NCBI GenBank assembly: GCA_948470475.1
Contig: OX419343.1
Coordinates: 25,864,378 to 25,928,377 of the forward strand
DNA from: Galaxea fascicularis
Taxonomy: Eukaryota; Cnidaria; Anthozoa; Scleractinia; Euphylliidae
DNA length: 64,000 nt
Direction of reading: 5' to 3'
Positions 9,418 through 22,687 of the stretch are shown piece after piece (the stretch's first letter is position 1; the number at the start of each line of letters is the position of its first letter). The notes beneath the pieces were generated by a model. The model did not search any database, had not been told where the DNA came from, and saw nothing but the letters and a program-made list of their open reading frames with translations. Made by a program: the position numbers and the translations under genes.

Positions 9418-12400
9418 GAAAATAAAGCTTCCACAATATAAATTAGGCAGCTAGCTTTTCCAAACGCCACCCTTCAAAGTTAGTTGAATTAAATTAATGA
9501 AGGAAACGCACCAAGGACGAGAAGTTGCATAGTCTATATTCCCTTAATGTAAAGCAGGGGTTTTTTAATCATGATTTTTGCTGCGATAAAATCCAATAAA
9601 ACATCGGAAGGTACCACGTGACACTGCCCACAGCCAATCAGATAACACACATAAAGTGACGTCATCGCGTACTGGTAGAATATGCGCGAGATAAGAAGAC
9701 GTGAGGCAGACAACATTACCTGCACTGGCTGATGAGTTAGGATGTCAATAGGGCCTGTTGTTCTAACCTAATACGAAGACAAAAACAAGAGGCAATGAAT
9801 TTGTCGCATATTACCAAGAGCCTGTGTAATCCAGGAGGCGAATTATCTTAAGCAATACTGACTACTCAGGGCCTGACTGCTGTGAAAATCCGAAAACCGT
9901 GAACACTAGAAATATTAATTTTATGGAATTTAATTGTTTCAAGTAAAAAAGCCAACTCACGCGCGAGAAAACTAAACCGCAAACAGTAACGGTAATTAGG
10001 TTGTGGTTTCGCGTCGCTTCTGGATGGTTGCTGCACAATGGGAAATGTTAAAATCAAATCAAAGTGTTGACGATTCTTGATTCGCACAGAAAAATAGACT
10101 TTGTGTTGGGATCACTTTTGCGCTTCTACTTCGTGTAACTTGCCTGACAAAGAACGAAACCGCGCGCTGCCCTGCTTTCAGTTTCTATAGGCCCTGGCAA
10201 ACGAGGACACGTTGTTGCTCATGATGTTTCTTGGGCGCGTAAACGCGGGACACAAAATGAATGTTTTATTTCCATGCCGCGCAACGGGGAAACATTTGTT
10301 GCGGACACAAAATGTCTCTGAACAAGATTAGAAACATTTTTTTGTTTCCCGGACACAAAATTTGTGTCCGCGCGCGCGCGCGCGCGGGCAAACGGGGCAA
10401 CGATGTGTCATCGTTTTCCAGGGCCGTATGTAGCTTGTCTACATTTAGAAATGTAGGACCAAACCGTTTGGCTGGAGGTAGAGCATAGAGAACACAAAGA
10501 CAAATACAATTCAAATACAACACAAAAAGCGGACAACTTCCACTCTCCAGTATGACGCTTGCGCAGCTTTTCTCGTCTCGTCTTCTGTTGCAAGTTAAGT
10601 TGCCCCTACCATTTGAATTAACTACCAAGAGTAAAACCCTTTTACCGATAAATTCCTAGTAAACAAAAGACCAGCTTCAGACATGCAGTTTTATCAAGTT
10701 GACTGCCAAAGAAGAAGAGTCGGTGATCAACAACCAGTAAAACACTAGCTGAGACCACGTGACAAAACTCTCAGCGCCAATCAGATGACACGCATAACAC
10801 GATGTCATCATTCACTGGTGTACGATATAAAACGTCTCCAAACTGATGTAAACTATTCTTTAATTCAGCAAATTAAAGAGAGAGAGGGTACCTGGTACTT
10901 GTCAGCCACCATGTGCCTCAATCGCTGATAGTAAACCACTCCAAAGAAGATGTCTACTTCAAACTCACGGCCATCCGTACCACTGTACATTCGCTCAGTG
11001 CCGTAGTAGTTATAACCAGCTGAAATACCAAAATTTAAATTTAACAGAGGACAAAGCCCAGAAAAAAAGGGTAAGAAAAAGAAAAAAATAAGAAAGGCAT
11101 TTTCGTTTGTAGTTAACCTACGCTAATACTACAAGCCTTTTACAGTATATACTAAAACAGTGGATAGCACTTTTCGCGCGCTCTGTTTGGCTACTCAAAC
11201 TCGGGATAGTTAACAACTATTCACCGAAGTGGAGGTGGCTAGTGGTGGATATTTACCAAGCCGCGAAGCGGCGAGGTAAATATCCACCACTAGCCACCAA
11301 CACTGAGGTGAATAGTTGTTTTAGTATATACTAAAACAATGAGATAATACAGCACAAAAAGATAATTTTAACTCATTTATTCCTGCAAAGATTACAACAT
11401 TTTCAGGCGCAAATTCCGCACGAATTGCTCGGAGGTGAATAGCACAGGATATTCGGAGTTTGAGTAGCCAATCAGCGCACGCGTTCAACGCTATCCACTG
11501 TTTTAGTATATACTAACAGATGCTATTCAACTCCGAGCAACTCGCGCGAAAATCGCAATTGTTGGCAAGAATAAACGAGTCAAATCATCATTTTTGAGCT
11601 CTATTATCTCACTGTTTCAGTAAATACTAAAACAATTATTCACCTCAGTGACGGTGGCTTCGCGGCTCGGTACCACCACCACTAGCCATCTTCACTTCGG
11701 TGAATAATTGTCGGGGCCAAAAAGCCGAAGCTCCAACGCGCTTATACTTTCACATCAAATGTTTATTAGTGACTTTGAAACGGTTGCTAAAAGAAACAAA
11801 GAAATGCGTTACTACAAAGAACTAAGTGAACAGAAATCGACAAGAGAATTACAAACGACGAAACGACGAAAGAATACTTACAAACGTTGTATGGCTTTAA
11901 ACGGAACAAACTAAGATAAGCATAAACTTCAAAATGACGAAGATTCTCCAAGAAGCACAAAATGAGAATGAATTTTAAAGCAAAACAGCGAATTTATACT
12001 AATGAACTGAACAAAGGCAAAATTATGCAGGAAAAACTAACAGAATAATGATAACGAAAAACGACATATAAGCGTGACAGAAAGTGATTATAAAAAACAA
12101 AGGCGAAAACAAAAATGTTCGAAATGCGGCAGCAACAATAATTGTTAAATATTATACCAGTCTTTTTCATTTCTTCCATTCCAAAAAGCCACTGTTGAAC
12201 CAACAAACTTGTGAAACATAAGTAATAAAATGATTGTGCCAAATACATTGTTTTAGGAGGCTTCCAAAGTAATCCACGGCCGGGTCATTCTCTGAGTAGG
12301 TGAACGGTGTAGCATCATACACAACGCCGTTAAGACTGGCTGATTTACCCGCCATACTCTCAATCATCATTCCTGAAAAACGTTCAGAATAATATGAAAT

Positions 12401-15400
12401 AAAATAAAAATTTAAAACTTTGTTTTGCTGGATGTTTAAGTGAAAGTAACTGACCCTACCAATTGTCATACGCGAGGGAAATCCGTGCGGATTGAATATA
12501 ATGTCTGGCGTCATTCCCGATTCTGTAAATGGCATGTTTTCAATCGGCCATTTTTGGCTGAAAGGAAACAAAAAACAACGCTTGCAATGGTCAAATGAAC
12601 CTGAACCTCAAGCTTACAAGAAGAAAATACCACAGTAACTACATTTGGAGGCAGTAACAGTTGTAGTTGGAGAGTTAAAGATACATACCTGCAAATTCCC
12701 TTCTGTCCATGCCGACTGGAGAATTTGTCCCCTATGATAGGGTTTCTCTGAAGCAACAAAAATGAATTTTGTTAAATTGAACAGTAATGATTTATCCAGA
12801 CGGGAATTCAGACTTAAGGCAACGTATTCAAAGCAATGAGTATATTAAAAGTGAATGAATTATCAGATCCCACAAGAAATAAAACATACATACACCGTTT
12901 GCCTTTTATGGCCTTGGATAAAGAATCGACTCCACACCGAAACCTACCTGAATTCTTAATTTAATGGAAACTCTCTGCAACAGGCCAGTACCCTCGTCAT
13001 TTCCAAGAATTTTTACCTGTTGTGAAGATGAAAAACGCAATTTGAACTTTGCAAAGCCTTCGCAAACACAGCTGAAAATCACTGGAAGTGCAAAACACAT
13101 TTCGCATCAAGGCAACAAAACAATTTTCTTACATCATCAACAATGGCACTTTCCAGACTGCTGTACTTTTTTAATACTGCTTTTCCAATGTTGTCGTCAA
13201 TGTAACTGAAAGAGAACCCAAACGAAGCAAAGCTAAACGACGGTGTCATAAAACCACAACCAATTAACAAGCATTTGTTAATCGCCAAGTAACGGGGAGA
13301 CGCCTATTGAACATTTCACCACAGAGGTTCACCCGAAAGTTGTGTGACAATAAACATTTTTAATATTGTTCTAAAAAGGATTTAATTTCGATCAAAAAGG
13401 CCAGCATCAGACTTTACGTTTTATCAGGTTGACCAAGAGCAACGACATCACATAAATAACAACCAATAAAACACTGGTTGAGATCAAGTGATGCATTACC
13501 CTGGGCCAATCAGATGACACGCATAATGAGGTGTCATCACTTACTGGTCACTCCAACTGAAGTAAGGTATTTCCAGTTTCTTACAAGTCAAACAGGCTTC
13601 ATACCAGGAAAACTAGATCCTTACCAGTAATACGGAGTCCCCGTCTCAAGTTTGGCTCCAATCGGTGGTAGACCATCCTCATCCAAAAACCCCTCGACTC
13701 TTGCATCATCAGGCAGACAACCTGTGAATAAAATGATGTGAAATTGCATTCAGGTCGACAGGCACAACAGAAGGCTCTTGAAACGAGGAACAGTTCAATT
13801 AACAAGATCAGTATAGTGGTCACCCTGTTGGTCGTCTGCTACAGCGCGATTTTCTATTGAGTGTCGAAAGTCAAGAGCATTTTCTTTGATTTTGTATTGT
13901 TTCGTTCTGTGATTGGCTAACAAAACTCGCGCCACTTTTTCAACCAATGAGAAACAAACCCAAAACCAACCGCGACGTACTCGCTCGCATTTTCCCGCGC
14001 ACTTTCCAGCGCCTTGCGCCAGCAACACGTAGTGGCTTTGCTTTTTGATTGGTTCATTGGACTGTTTGCATCTGTTCTGATTGGTCAGAGTAATTTGGTT
14101 TTTCGACACACGCCTGAAAACCGCTCTAAAGCGAAATAGAGAAAGTCACAAGTTACACTCTGCCGGATTTGGACGAGATGAACGAGAAAGTGAAAAATAT
14201 AATCAGCCAGGAGAACTTTAACGACAGAGGGCGATGCATTCAGTCAATGAACCCATTTGGTTGGCGGAATCAAAAGAGGATTAACGCAATTCGAGAGAGG
14301 CTTGTAGCGTTTAACTATCCACAACAAGGCACGACGGAATGAAAAACAATAACTTACCGAATCTCAGGCTTGAAATTCCACGGTTTCCCGATAATTTATT
14401 AAGATCCACTATCTGAAAATGGTATAAAATCAATAACACTTAGCAACAGAAAAGAACATGGACAAGTATCAAGTATAATCAACAAGGATCACATATCTTG
14501 TCAATACATGACACAAGTACACGAAAACCTACACCACACATACCTCACATTTCAACACAGTACCATGAGCGAATCCACGCTCAAACGAAGCTTTGTTGAG
14601 GATCATTGCGTCTTCCATGTCATACCCCTTTAAAATACAAGAACAAAATTATGCTAGGTTTTGTAATGATGAGAATTTTATTTTGAAACCCGTTCTCTTG
14701 GGCTGATTGGTTGGATAACAAAGGAACTAAATTAATCTTTCCTCGAAGGCATTTGCTTGTACATGTAGATGTCCGCGTAACACGTCAGGCTGGGGTGTAA
14801 AAGAACACCGAAACAGTTGAACAAAAATTTAGCTGGGGCGGCAGAGGAAACAAACGTAGGATAGAAGGTTAGATCGGCTGCAAAGCGTAAGGGGAGTAGG
14901 TAGGCGTCTCCTAATATTCATGTTGATTCAACGTCCACTTCGAAAAGTCTCCCTCCTCTCTTTTTGGCCTCCTACCGAGATATAGCCTCCCCCCCCCAGC
15001 TGAGTGGCGTCGTGAATAACTTACTGTGTATGAAATAACAGCCACAACTGCGTTTGTTCCAAGGGCATAGTTATCAATGGAAAACTCGTCATGAGCCGCT
15101 GGCCGAACTAGAGGGCTCTGTGGAGTCTAATAGCATGAAGCGCAAAAAACAGTTAGCTAAATACGACACCTGAACACATTAGGCAAAAAGGAAAGAAGCA
15201 CCCTCACTTCTTGAACATCTGTATCTGCGATTAACTGTTGTCCACAACCACCACAGATACACCAAAGACGGCGACTTTCGAAGCATCGCCGTCTAACTTC
15301 CAGGAGTGATTAACAGGTGATGAAAATAACTTTATCATTTGGAGGGTGCTATCTTAATCTAATACCGAATTCTCTTTTTTTTAAGTTTGCAAGGAAATGT

Positions 15401-18400
15401 TTGGCAGCTTGCATTGAAGGGAGATCTTGAATAGATCTTAATTAAAACTTGGGAGTCAAAGGGTTAAATCTGGTCCATTGTTTCTCGAAACTCACCTGCA
15501 GCCTATACAGTTTGTTGTCTCCGCGGTGTTTCAGAGCATGCGCTGGACTTCCCATTGTCTGTTTTCCCATCTGAATAACACAAGCAGTCATTTCATTTGC
15601 TACACTTGTCACGGTTACCCTGAGTATTGTTTTGACAGAAAAAAAAGCTCTACAGGTAGACGAAAGAAATCTTTATTGGTAAAAATATCATCCGTAGCAA
15701 GAATTTGTGAATAGACCATCGCTTTTGTGAACGGAAAGAAAGTCCGGAAAACAGTTTCACTGGAACTCTGCGATACCGGTGCAGTGCTCCACTATCAAGA
15801 ACCCTACTACAACCTGAGACCTTCTTGAACCAAGCTTAAAGGTGAGGAACGATTAAAATTGATCTTCTAACATTCTAGCGTGTGTTTAAGCATTTATTTA
15901 CCTGACACTGGTACATGTTACGAGGACTTTGGTTAAAATCTGAAAATGGAGTTAAACTCGCAACAGCACTCAGCATGCTTGTTTGCTTTAATTCGAGGTG
16001 AGTTGTCACCTAAGGAAACAAACAAAGCAGACAAAATAAACAAGAGGAATTGAAGACACAAGAAAGTAAGACCAGTGTGATAATTAAAAAACAAATTAAA
16101 GCAAAAACAGAACAGTGATTAGCAACTACTTTTACAGATAAATCTTTTTTATACCCCTTCGTGGGCCTCCTCTTTGACAACAGCCACAGTCATATACACC
16201 TTTAAAAAACGATTAAACAAGAAGTTATTCCACCAGTGAAAAAAAAAAAAACTGCAAGTTACATGTCTGTTTTTTTATTTGCTACAAAAAAGCCAGCAAA
16301 CGCCATCATTTCCCATGATCGGCTCTTTGTTTCTACAAGGTGACAGGATATTTTCGTCACCTCTAAATGAGCAATTCGCCTTGAACTCCGACTGTTACTA
16401 TAAAATGATACGAGGTGGAAGTCGAAACTTTTTGGTGATTTCTTCAACTATTCACCATTCGTCTCCTCCAACTCTGTCTGAAACCAAAACCCTGCCACGT
16501 TAAGTCGCGATTTCTTAGGGAGAAATAATCCAAATCATCGCCATTTTCAAGTGAAATGAGATAAAGTTGATGTTGCTTCTTGTCGCAACAGAGCCAGATG
16601 GAGATAGGACATTGTACGGACGTAGACTAGAAGTGAGGGAGAAGACATTGGGGGGTTTAGAAAAACTCTCGGGTTTTATTATTAGTTATCTTTTTTAATA
16701 GACCTTTTAGTTAAGTCCTGAAGATCGTGACCACTCTGTTTTATAAAGCGTTGGAATTGGCAGGAGAAATTTGATGCTGACGACTCTTAAGGCCCGTTTA
16801 CACAGGTGATTTTTGTCGCGTAACATGATACAATTTTTGTCGCGCTCTGAGTTTCAACTTCAAAATCGTGGACGTGGAAACCAGGTGCGATTTTCAGTGC
16901 AATTTGTCTCCGCGGTATCGGAGGGGTTTCGAACATGTTTGAAACTTGATGCAACTTTAGCGCGACAAAAATCGCCTGTGTAATCGGACCTTTAGGGTTT
17001 GAAGGATTACTCAGACATTTGTTGCCGGTCTATTAATTTCGCTCCATTTCCATCTTCTGATCACTAACATACTTCAGCAAACAGCAAGCAAAAAAAAGAC
17101 CAGTCAGGTGACCCTCACTAACACCAGGGTAGACACACACCTGCTCAAAGCTGCCAATCATTTCCACTTGACCAGCTGCTAGGTTAAGAACAGGCCTCAT
17201 CATGCGCGCCACAGTGGAAAATATGTACAGTCCCGGATACTGACTCGCTACACTGGTAATGGGGACCAGACAAATCTCTAACATCTGCGGGACCTGCGAC
17301 AAACAAGGGTGTCAAGATAAACCAAGGAAGAAAAAAATAACCAAACCATCACTCTATCACTCAAAGTAACACCAAACTCAGTGTGTACCTTTTCCTTCCC
17401 AAGAACTTTTAACATACGAAGCCTGTTGACGAGGGATGGTGCTAGGTCCATGTCGACCCTGCCAATCACTCGTCCATTGAGTATAACCATATAACAAGAC
17501 TTGGTATCACCTGGGGCAGGGGCACCATACAGGCTCATCCCCATTGAACATAACAGTTTGGGCAGATGGGCAATCTGTGGCATGTCATTGACCACCTACC
17601 GGTGAATGAAAAGCACAGGTAACCAACATGCCACTCAACAAGCACTCAGAATAAATTTAGTTAAGAGGAGAGAGAAATTCCTAAAGCCAGTACCCTAGAG
17701 AGAAGCTTCCTCTACTCTGCCATTAGAATAAGGAACAACTTCCCAGAAACCACTGATGGAGAAATAATGATAATCGGGTTCAGAGATTCAAGAGCCTTGT
17801 TCATGAGTATCTGCTTTGCCTCTTCCTGAACTTTTATTTCTTTTTCAGTTTTTGAATTGTGGTAAACTGTTGATTGGCCTCTCAGTGTCCGCTTCATCTC
17901 TGGGGCATGTGTCTCTGGCTGTTGTTCACATATTAAGCATTTTTATAAAAGGAAGTACCCCATGATGTGTGGACAGAAAAGTTTGGGATGGCATTACACA
18001 TTACAGGAAAGACTCACCAAGTAGCTTTTATAATCACACTGGAATTCATTACAGAATTGAACATTGAAGCACATGACAGTCAAGAATGGAACACTCGACC
18101 AAAACACAACATCTGATTCAGACATAGATACCTGTGGTTTTTGGTTACCAGCTCTGTTATATCTGGAAGTTACCTTAGAAGCCTTTGGTAACTCCTCATT
18201 TGTTAATTAATTCCAACTCTCTGATGAAACTAAAAATTAAAAATTTTACCTGGCAAGAAGCAGCCAAATGGTTTAGCAGACCACAAGGTGCACCATCTGG
18301 TGTATGAACTGGACATAAAAATCCTAAGAGATGAATATAACCATTGCTTCAGATTGACTGACCAAACCACACACATGAAAAATGAGGTCTCATCAGCAAC

Positions 18401-21400
18401 AACATTAACCTACCCCAAGCCTCTGGTAACAACTTTCTAACTGAGGTTGTTCTCATCTGTGAAAAGAACGCGCCTCGGTGGACACAACGGAAATGCGACA
18501 GGAAACGGTAAAAGTTGAGGCGATCAGCAACCACTGAAAATCCTGATGTCTGCAAAATAATTAAACTGATGTAAGTCAAGACATGTGGTCTTCAACCAAG
18601 AGGAGGCAGTTCAGACATCTCATTTAAGTTTCCCAGTAAGTATGTGACTGTCAATGTGAATAACCAGTAACAGGCATTTGCTCAGCTGGAGAAATGGAAG
18701 GTCTAGGTGAGGGAAGTACCCTCTCCTTTGATCACATTTGATGTTCACTCTGTCCCTATTTTCTTGATGCTTGGAACAGACTGCCAATAGCATCAGACTC
18801 CTATGATCAATCTTGCAATCTTAACCTGCAAAAGTGCAAGGCCTGATCTTGACACAAGGTTTCCAGTTGCAAGAAGGTACTCCATCTGATGTGTTATACT
18901 GGTACTGCGACTCATGGCTTGGAGCAAAGTGGCTGTGAAAAGATGCAACCAAACTGTAATGAGCAAAATAATTGAACAAGTGATTCAAAAGGCACAAGGA
19001 AGAGAGACTGAGAGAGGACAACTTATAACAAATAAACAACACCCAGGTGCATGATTGCAAAACAGACGAATCCAAAGTGGCATGCTGTAATAAATTGAAA
19101 ATGGCTATTATTCTTGAAAACAAATTATATTCATGTGGCTGATCACTCCAAGGTATAAAGCCCCTATTGTTGTTTTGGGTCACCAGACAGTTGGACCATG
19201 GATCACACTATTTTTTTACATGCTCAGACATGATGCATTGCAGAATAAACTATACCTCACAGTTTCATTGCATTCTCAGAAAAGCATTGAAACAGGGCTA
19301 TGTTTTCCCCAAACTTAAACAAAATTAATATCAGTTCTCAAAGATCACCATAGCTATAAAAAAGAGAATTACTAGGATACTCACATGCATTTAAATTAAA
19401 ACCTTCCTTGGTTTTAACCTTTTCCAAGTTTACCCTCACATTATAAAGCCAGACTTCCAACTTTTCCTGAAAGAAAAACACTTAGGATGAAAGAGATGCA
19501 ATATCACACATTTAATTAAACAAAATAATAAAAACAATTACATAATTCAATCTAACTTTTGAATTTAATTGTGTTAATCCTTTACCTAAATGCTATTCAG
19601 AAGCAAGTTGCTGTGACATCTTTCCAGACAACAACATGTTTGCAACAGCAAAGCAAAGAAGTGTCCTCATTATTTGCTATAAAAAAATGACAATGAAAAC
19701 CTACCACGAAAGATATTTTAAAAAAGGCCACAAAATTATGGCAGTTTTTCTTGATATTTCTAAGGGCCGATTTACACGATACGATTTGTCGTGCACATTA
19801 TGGTGTATGCGACATAATGTAGAACAAAGTTGTGCCATGTGAATGCTCCTACAACTTCTCCACCACAGACGCATGCGACCTAAAATTTGTCGTAGGATTT
19901 TGAATCATATTTTAAAATCATATGACAGTGGTAGGTATAGGTAAATTGAATGATTTTTTGCATGGCGTGAGCAGCGCGCGCTACAGAAGTTGCATGCGAC
20001 AGTCGTAAGCAAAAATCGTACCGTGTAAATCGGCCTTAAGACTTTTGTTAGAGTATGGCACCATGGATGTACCAATGATCGATGGAAAGAAAGCAGACAA
20101 GCCAATTTTTCTTCTTCCCTAGCCCCCTCCCCCTGAGGTCGGGCTGATACTCAGGTTGTGGCAGTGCTTTTAATAGGACCTGACACCTGCCGGAGCTCTG
20201 GCGGATATTCTGTTGATAGTTGTAAGGTATTTTACCGCGTTCAAGTTGAAAATTCAGTTGAAATTCTCCTGGGCTCCTCATATTACTCCGACGGGTGCTG
20301 TTCCAAGGTAACTTCACCTACTTCAAATCTTATTGAAAGCACTGTTATGGTAGCAAATTAATGGCAAATGCAGGGCACAATGAGTATGCACATATTTCTG
20401 TGACCAGTTAAAACGTTACCTTTAAGGACATAAGATATAAGTGACCCCCAAGTAGTACTTCTTGCATCATAGGGCTATCTGCTGACTCTGATGCACATTT
20501 CTCCAGTGCTAACGCATAGAGCTTCCTTGCCATAAAACTGAAAGATGCAGGATTTATTGAGAACAGAAGTAAAACAAAATGTTTTACCAGTAATTAAATG
20601 AATGTAAATTCTCTGAGTTATGAATACACAGTTCAGGGCCCGGTGGCTCAAAAGCTGATCCAAGATTAAAAATTAACCACAGAGTTTATTTCTCTATGCT
20701 CAAACATTGTTCATTGCTGATTATCTACAAAATTAGGGAAAGTCTATCATGAAAAACAAAAGGCAGCAAAAGAAATTTTCAACCACAAGTTTAAAAACTG
20801 AAGCCAAAGTTAATGGTAATCCTGGATTAAGTTAATCAGCTTTTAAACAACTGGGCCCATTAATTTTACAATTCCTTCCAAAATGTACTAAGCAATGCCA
20901 GTATAAACCATGTTATGTCTTTTGATGTTGTTGATTTGTGTTGTACTATGTGAGTTTTGATAAATTTTGCTTTGCTTTTTAAATTATTTTAGTTTTTAGT
21001 CTCAGACAAAGGCTTCACTCGTGGCACTATGAAGTACTTACACCATTAAATTGAACTTGTCTTTGTTGGAATCCAGGTGGACACAAATGCACTGTCTGCA
21101 AAGGAGAATAACACAAGGTAACCAAATGAATGAAAATTTTTCCAACAACATCCTCATTCTGTCAACAACTTGTAAACAGACTGAACAAGCACAAAGCTTT
21201 TAGGCCATGGTAACATAACATAAAGCTATACTGTCTCCCATATTTATGAGACCAGATTACAAAGACAAGTTCTTAGAATAATCAAGGCAGTTAATGACAG
21301 AATAATATATAAATAAATATTACAATTTAATTTTTAATTAATTTATACATGTAACACTATATAACACTCTTTTCTGCGAGTACTTACTGGATAAGATGTT

Positions 21401-22628
21401 TTGCTATAGCCTCATCTGAATACCATTCTGGTAATCCCATTTTGAATTTAAATCTTTCACCTAATGGAATATTATGAACATATTATTAATTTTGTCACCT
21501 TATAAACTGGTTGAGGAAAGTCGAGGAAGGGTAAGTTAAGTTAGTCATTGTGATAAATTATTGCCATTCATCTCACCAATGTATTTTAGAATAGCCTGCT
21601 GGGTAGATGCTCCTTCTGACTGGGCTGTCCGTAGCATACTTGCAACGCAGCTTAAACAAAAATGCAATACCAACCAGATCATAGAGCCACTTAATGTGCA
21701 TATAGGAGAATATTAAAATTACTTTTTGGAATAAGTCAGAGTATCTGGAAAGGTGGAAGTGACAAAAACTTTTGGATAGGACAGGAATGTCTAATTTCTT
21801 AAGAAGGTGGCCATGGAGAAACACCAAAAGTGACCAGGAATTCAAGCCACTGTTGAATGGCCAATATGCCACAGATCTAACCCACAATATCCATGAAAAT
21901 TTTCAAACCTAGGACCCTTAATTACAGCCCAGAAAAGAAAAAAATACCTAACGTAATGCTGTTAACTTGAAAACATTTTAAACTCACTCTTTAAGGAATG
22001 TATTATCTTCTTCCCCAGCAACAAGATCACAGTAGATTTGTTGATCCGTAATGTTAAGCAAAGCCTTAAAGAAGAAACAAACTAGAAAGTAAGCCAGTTT
22101 TGGAGAAATGGTCACTTTATCTTTGTTATAATGGCAACAAAATATGTGTGAGAAATACATGAAATATATGAGGCAGTTAAAAATTAAATTTCAGGTAAAA
22201 ATTCTTAACCTAGCTCGATTCTCATAATTATTGATTTTCAACCTACATGTATAAGGTCAAAACATTTTTTCCTGAATTTAACTTTTAACTACAACATATA
22301 CACTATCTTGACAATAGCTAGCATAACTAACTTTTTAACTTGAATTAGAATTTAGAAGTTCGTTGGTATTGTAAAGGTAACACAATCAAGTTCTAACAAC
22401 ATATAACACTGCATTCTCCGTGTTACAAATATTCTGTAAATACTTACCTTGAGGATGAAAACAAGAGGAATATAAAATAGCTCTTTTTTGTAGTTAATTG
22501 CAGTCATGATAATCCCATCTGATAAATAATGAAGAACCAAATTCTGCAAGAAATAAATGAGCATGATATGAATAAGTACCAACCATATAACTTTGACCAA
22601 AGATCTTTAGTAATTCCCCAACCCTATT

Positions 22629-22687
<59 letters not shown>

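Noticed and set aside
5071..10891. Apparent loss of the conserved POLR1B segment between exons 33 and 35, perhaps removed by the transposon
   Set aside because: The 48-nt exon was found at 9720-9767 with proper splice sites and conserved residues (VRTTG...HQP), so the gene is complete.
13795..14109. 104-codon minus-strand ORF between POLR1B exons
   Set aside because: The DNA looks like a non-autonomous repeat with mirrored ends and alternating CCAAT boxes. It shows no protein domain and lies within an intron.
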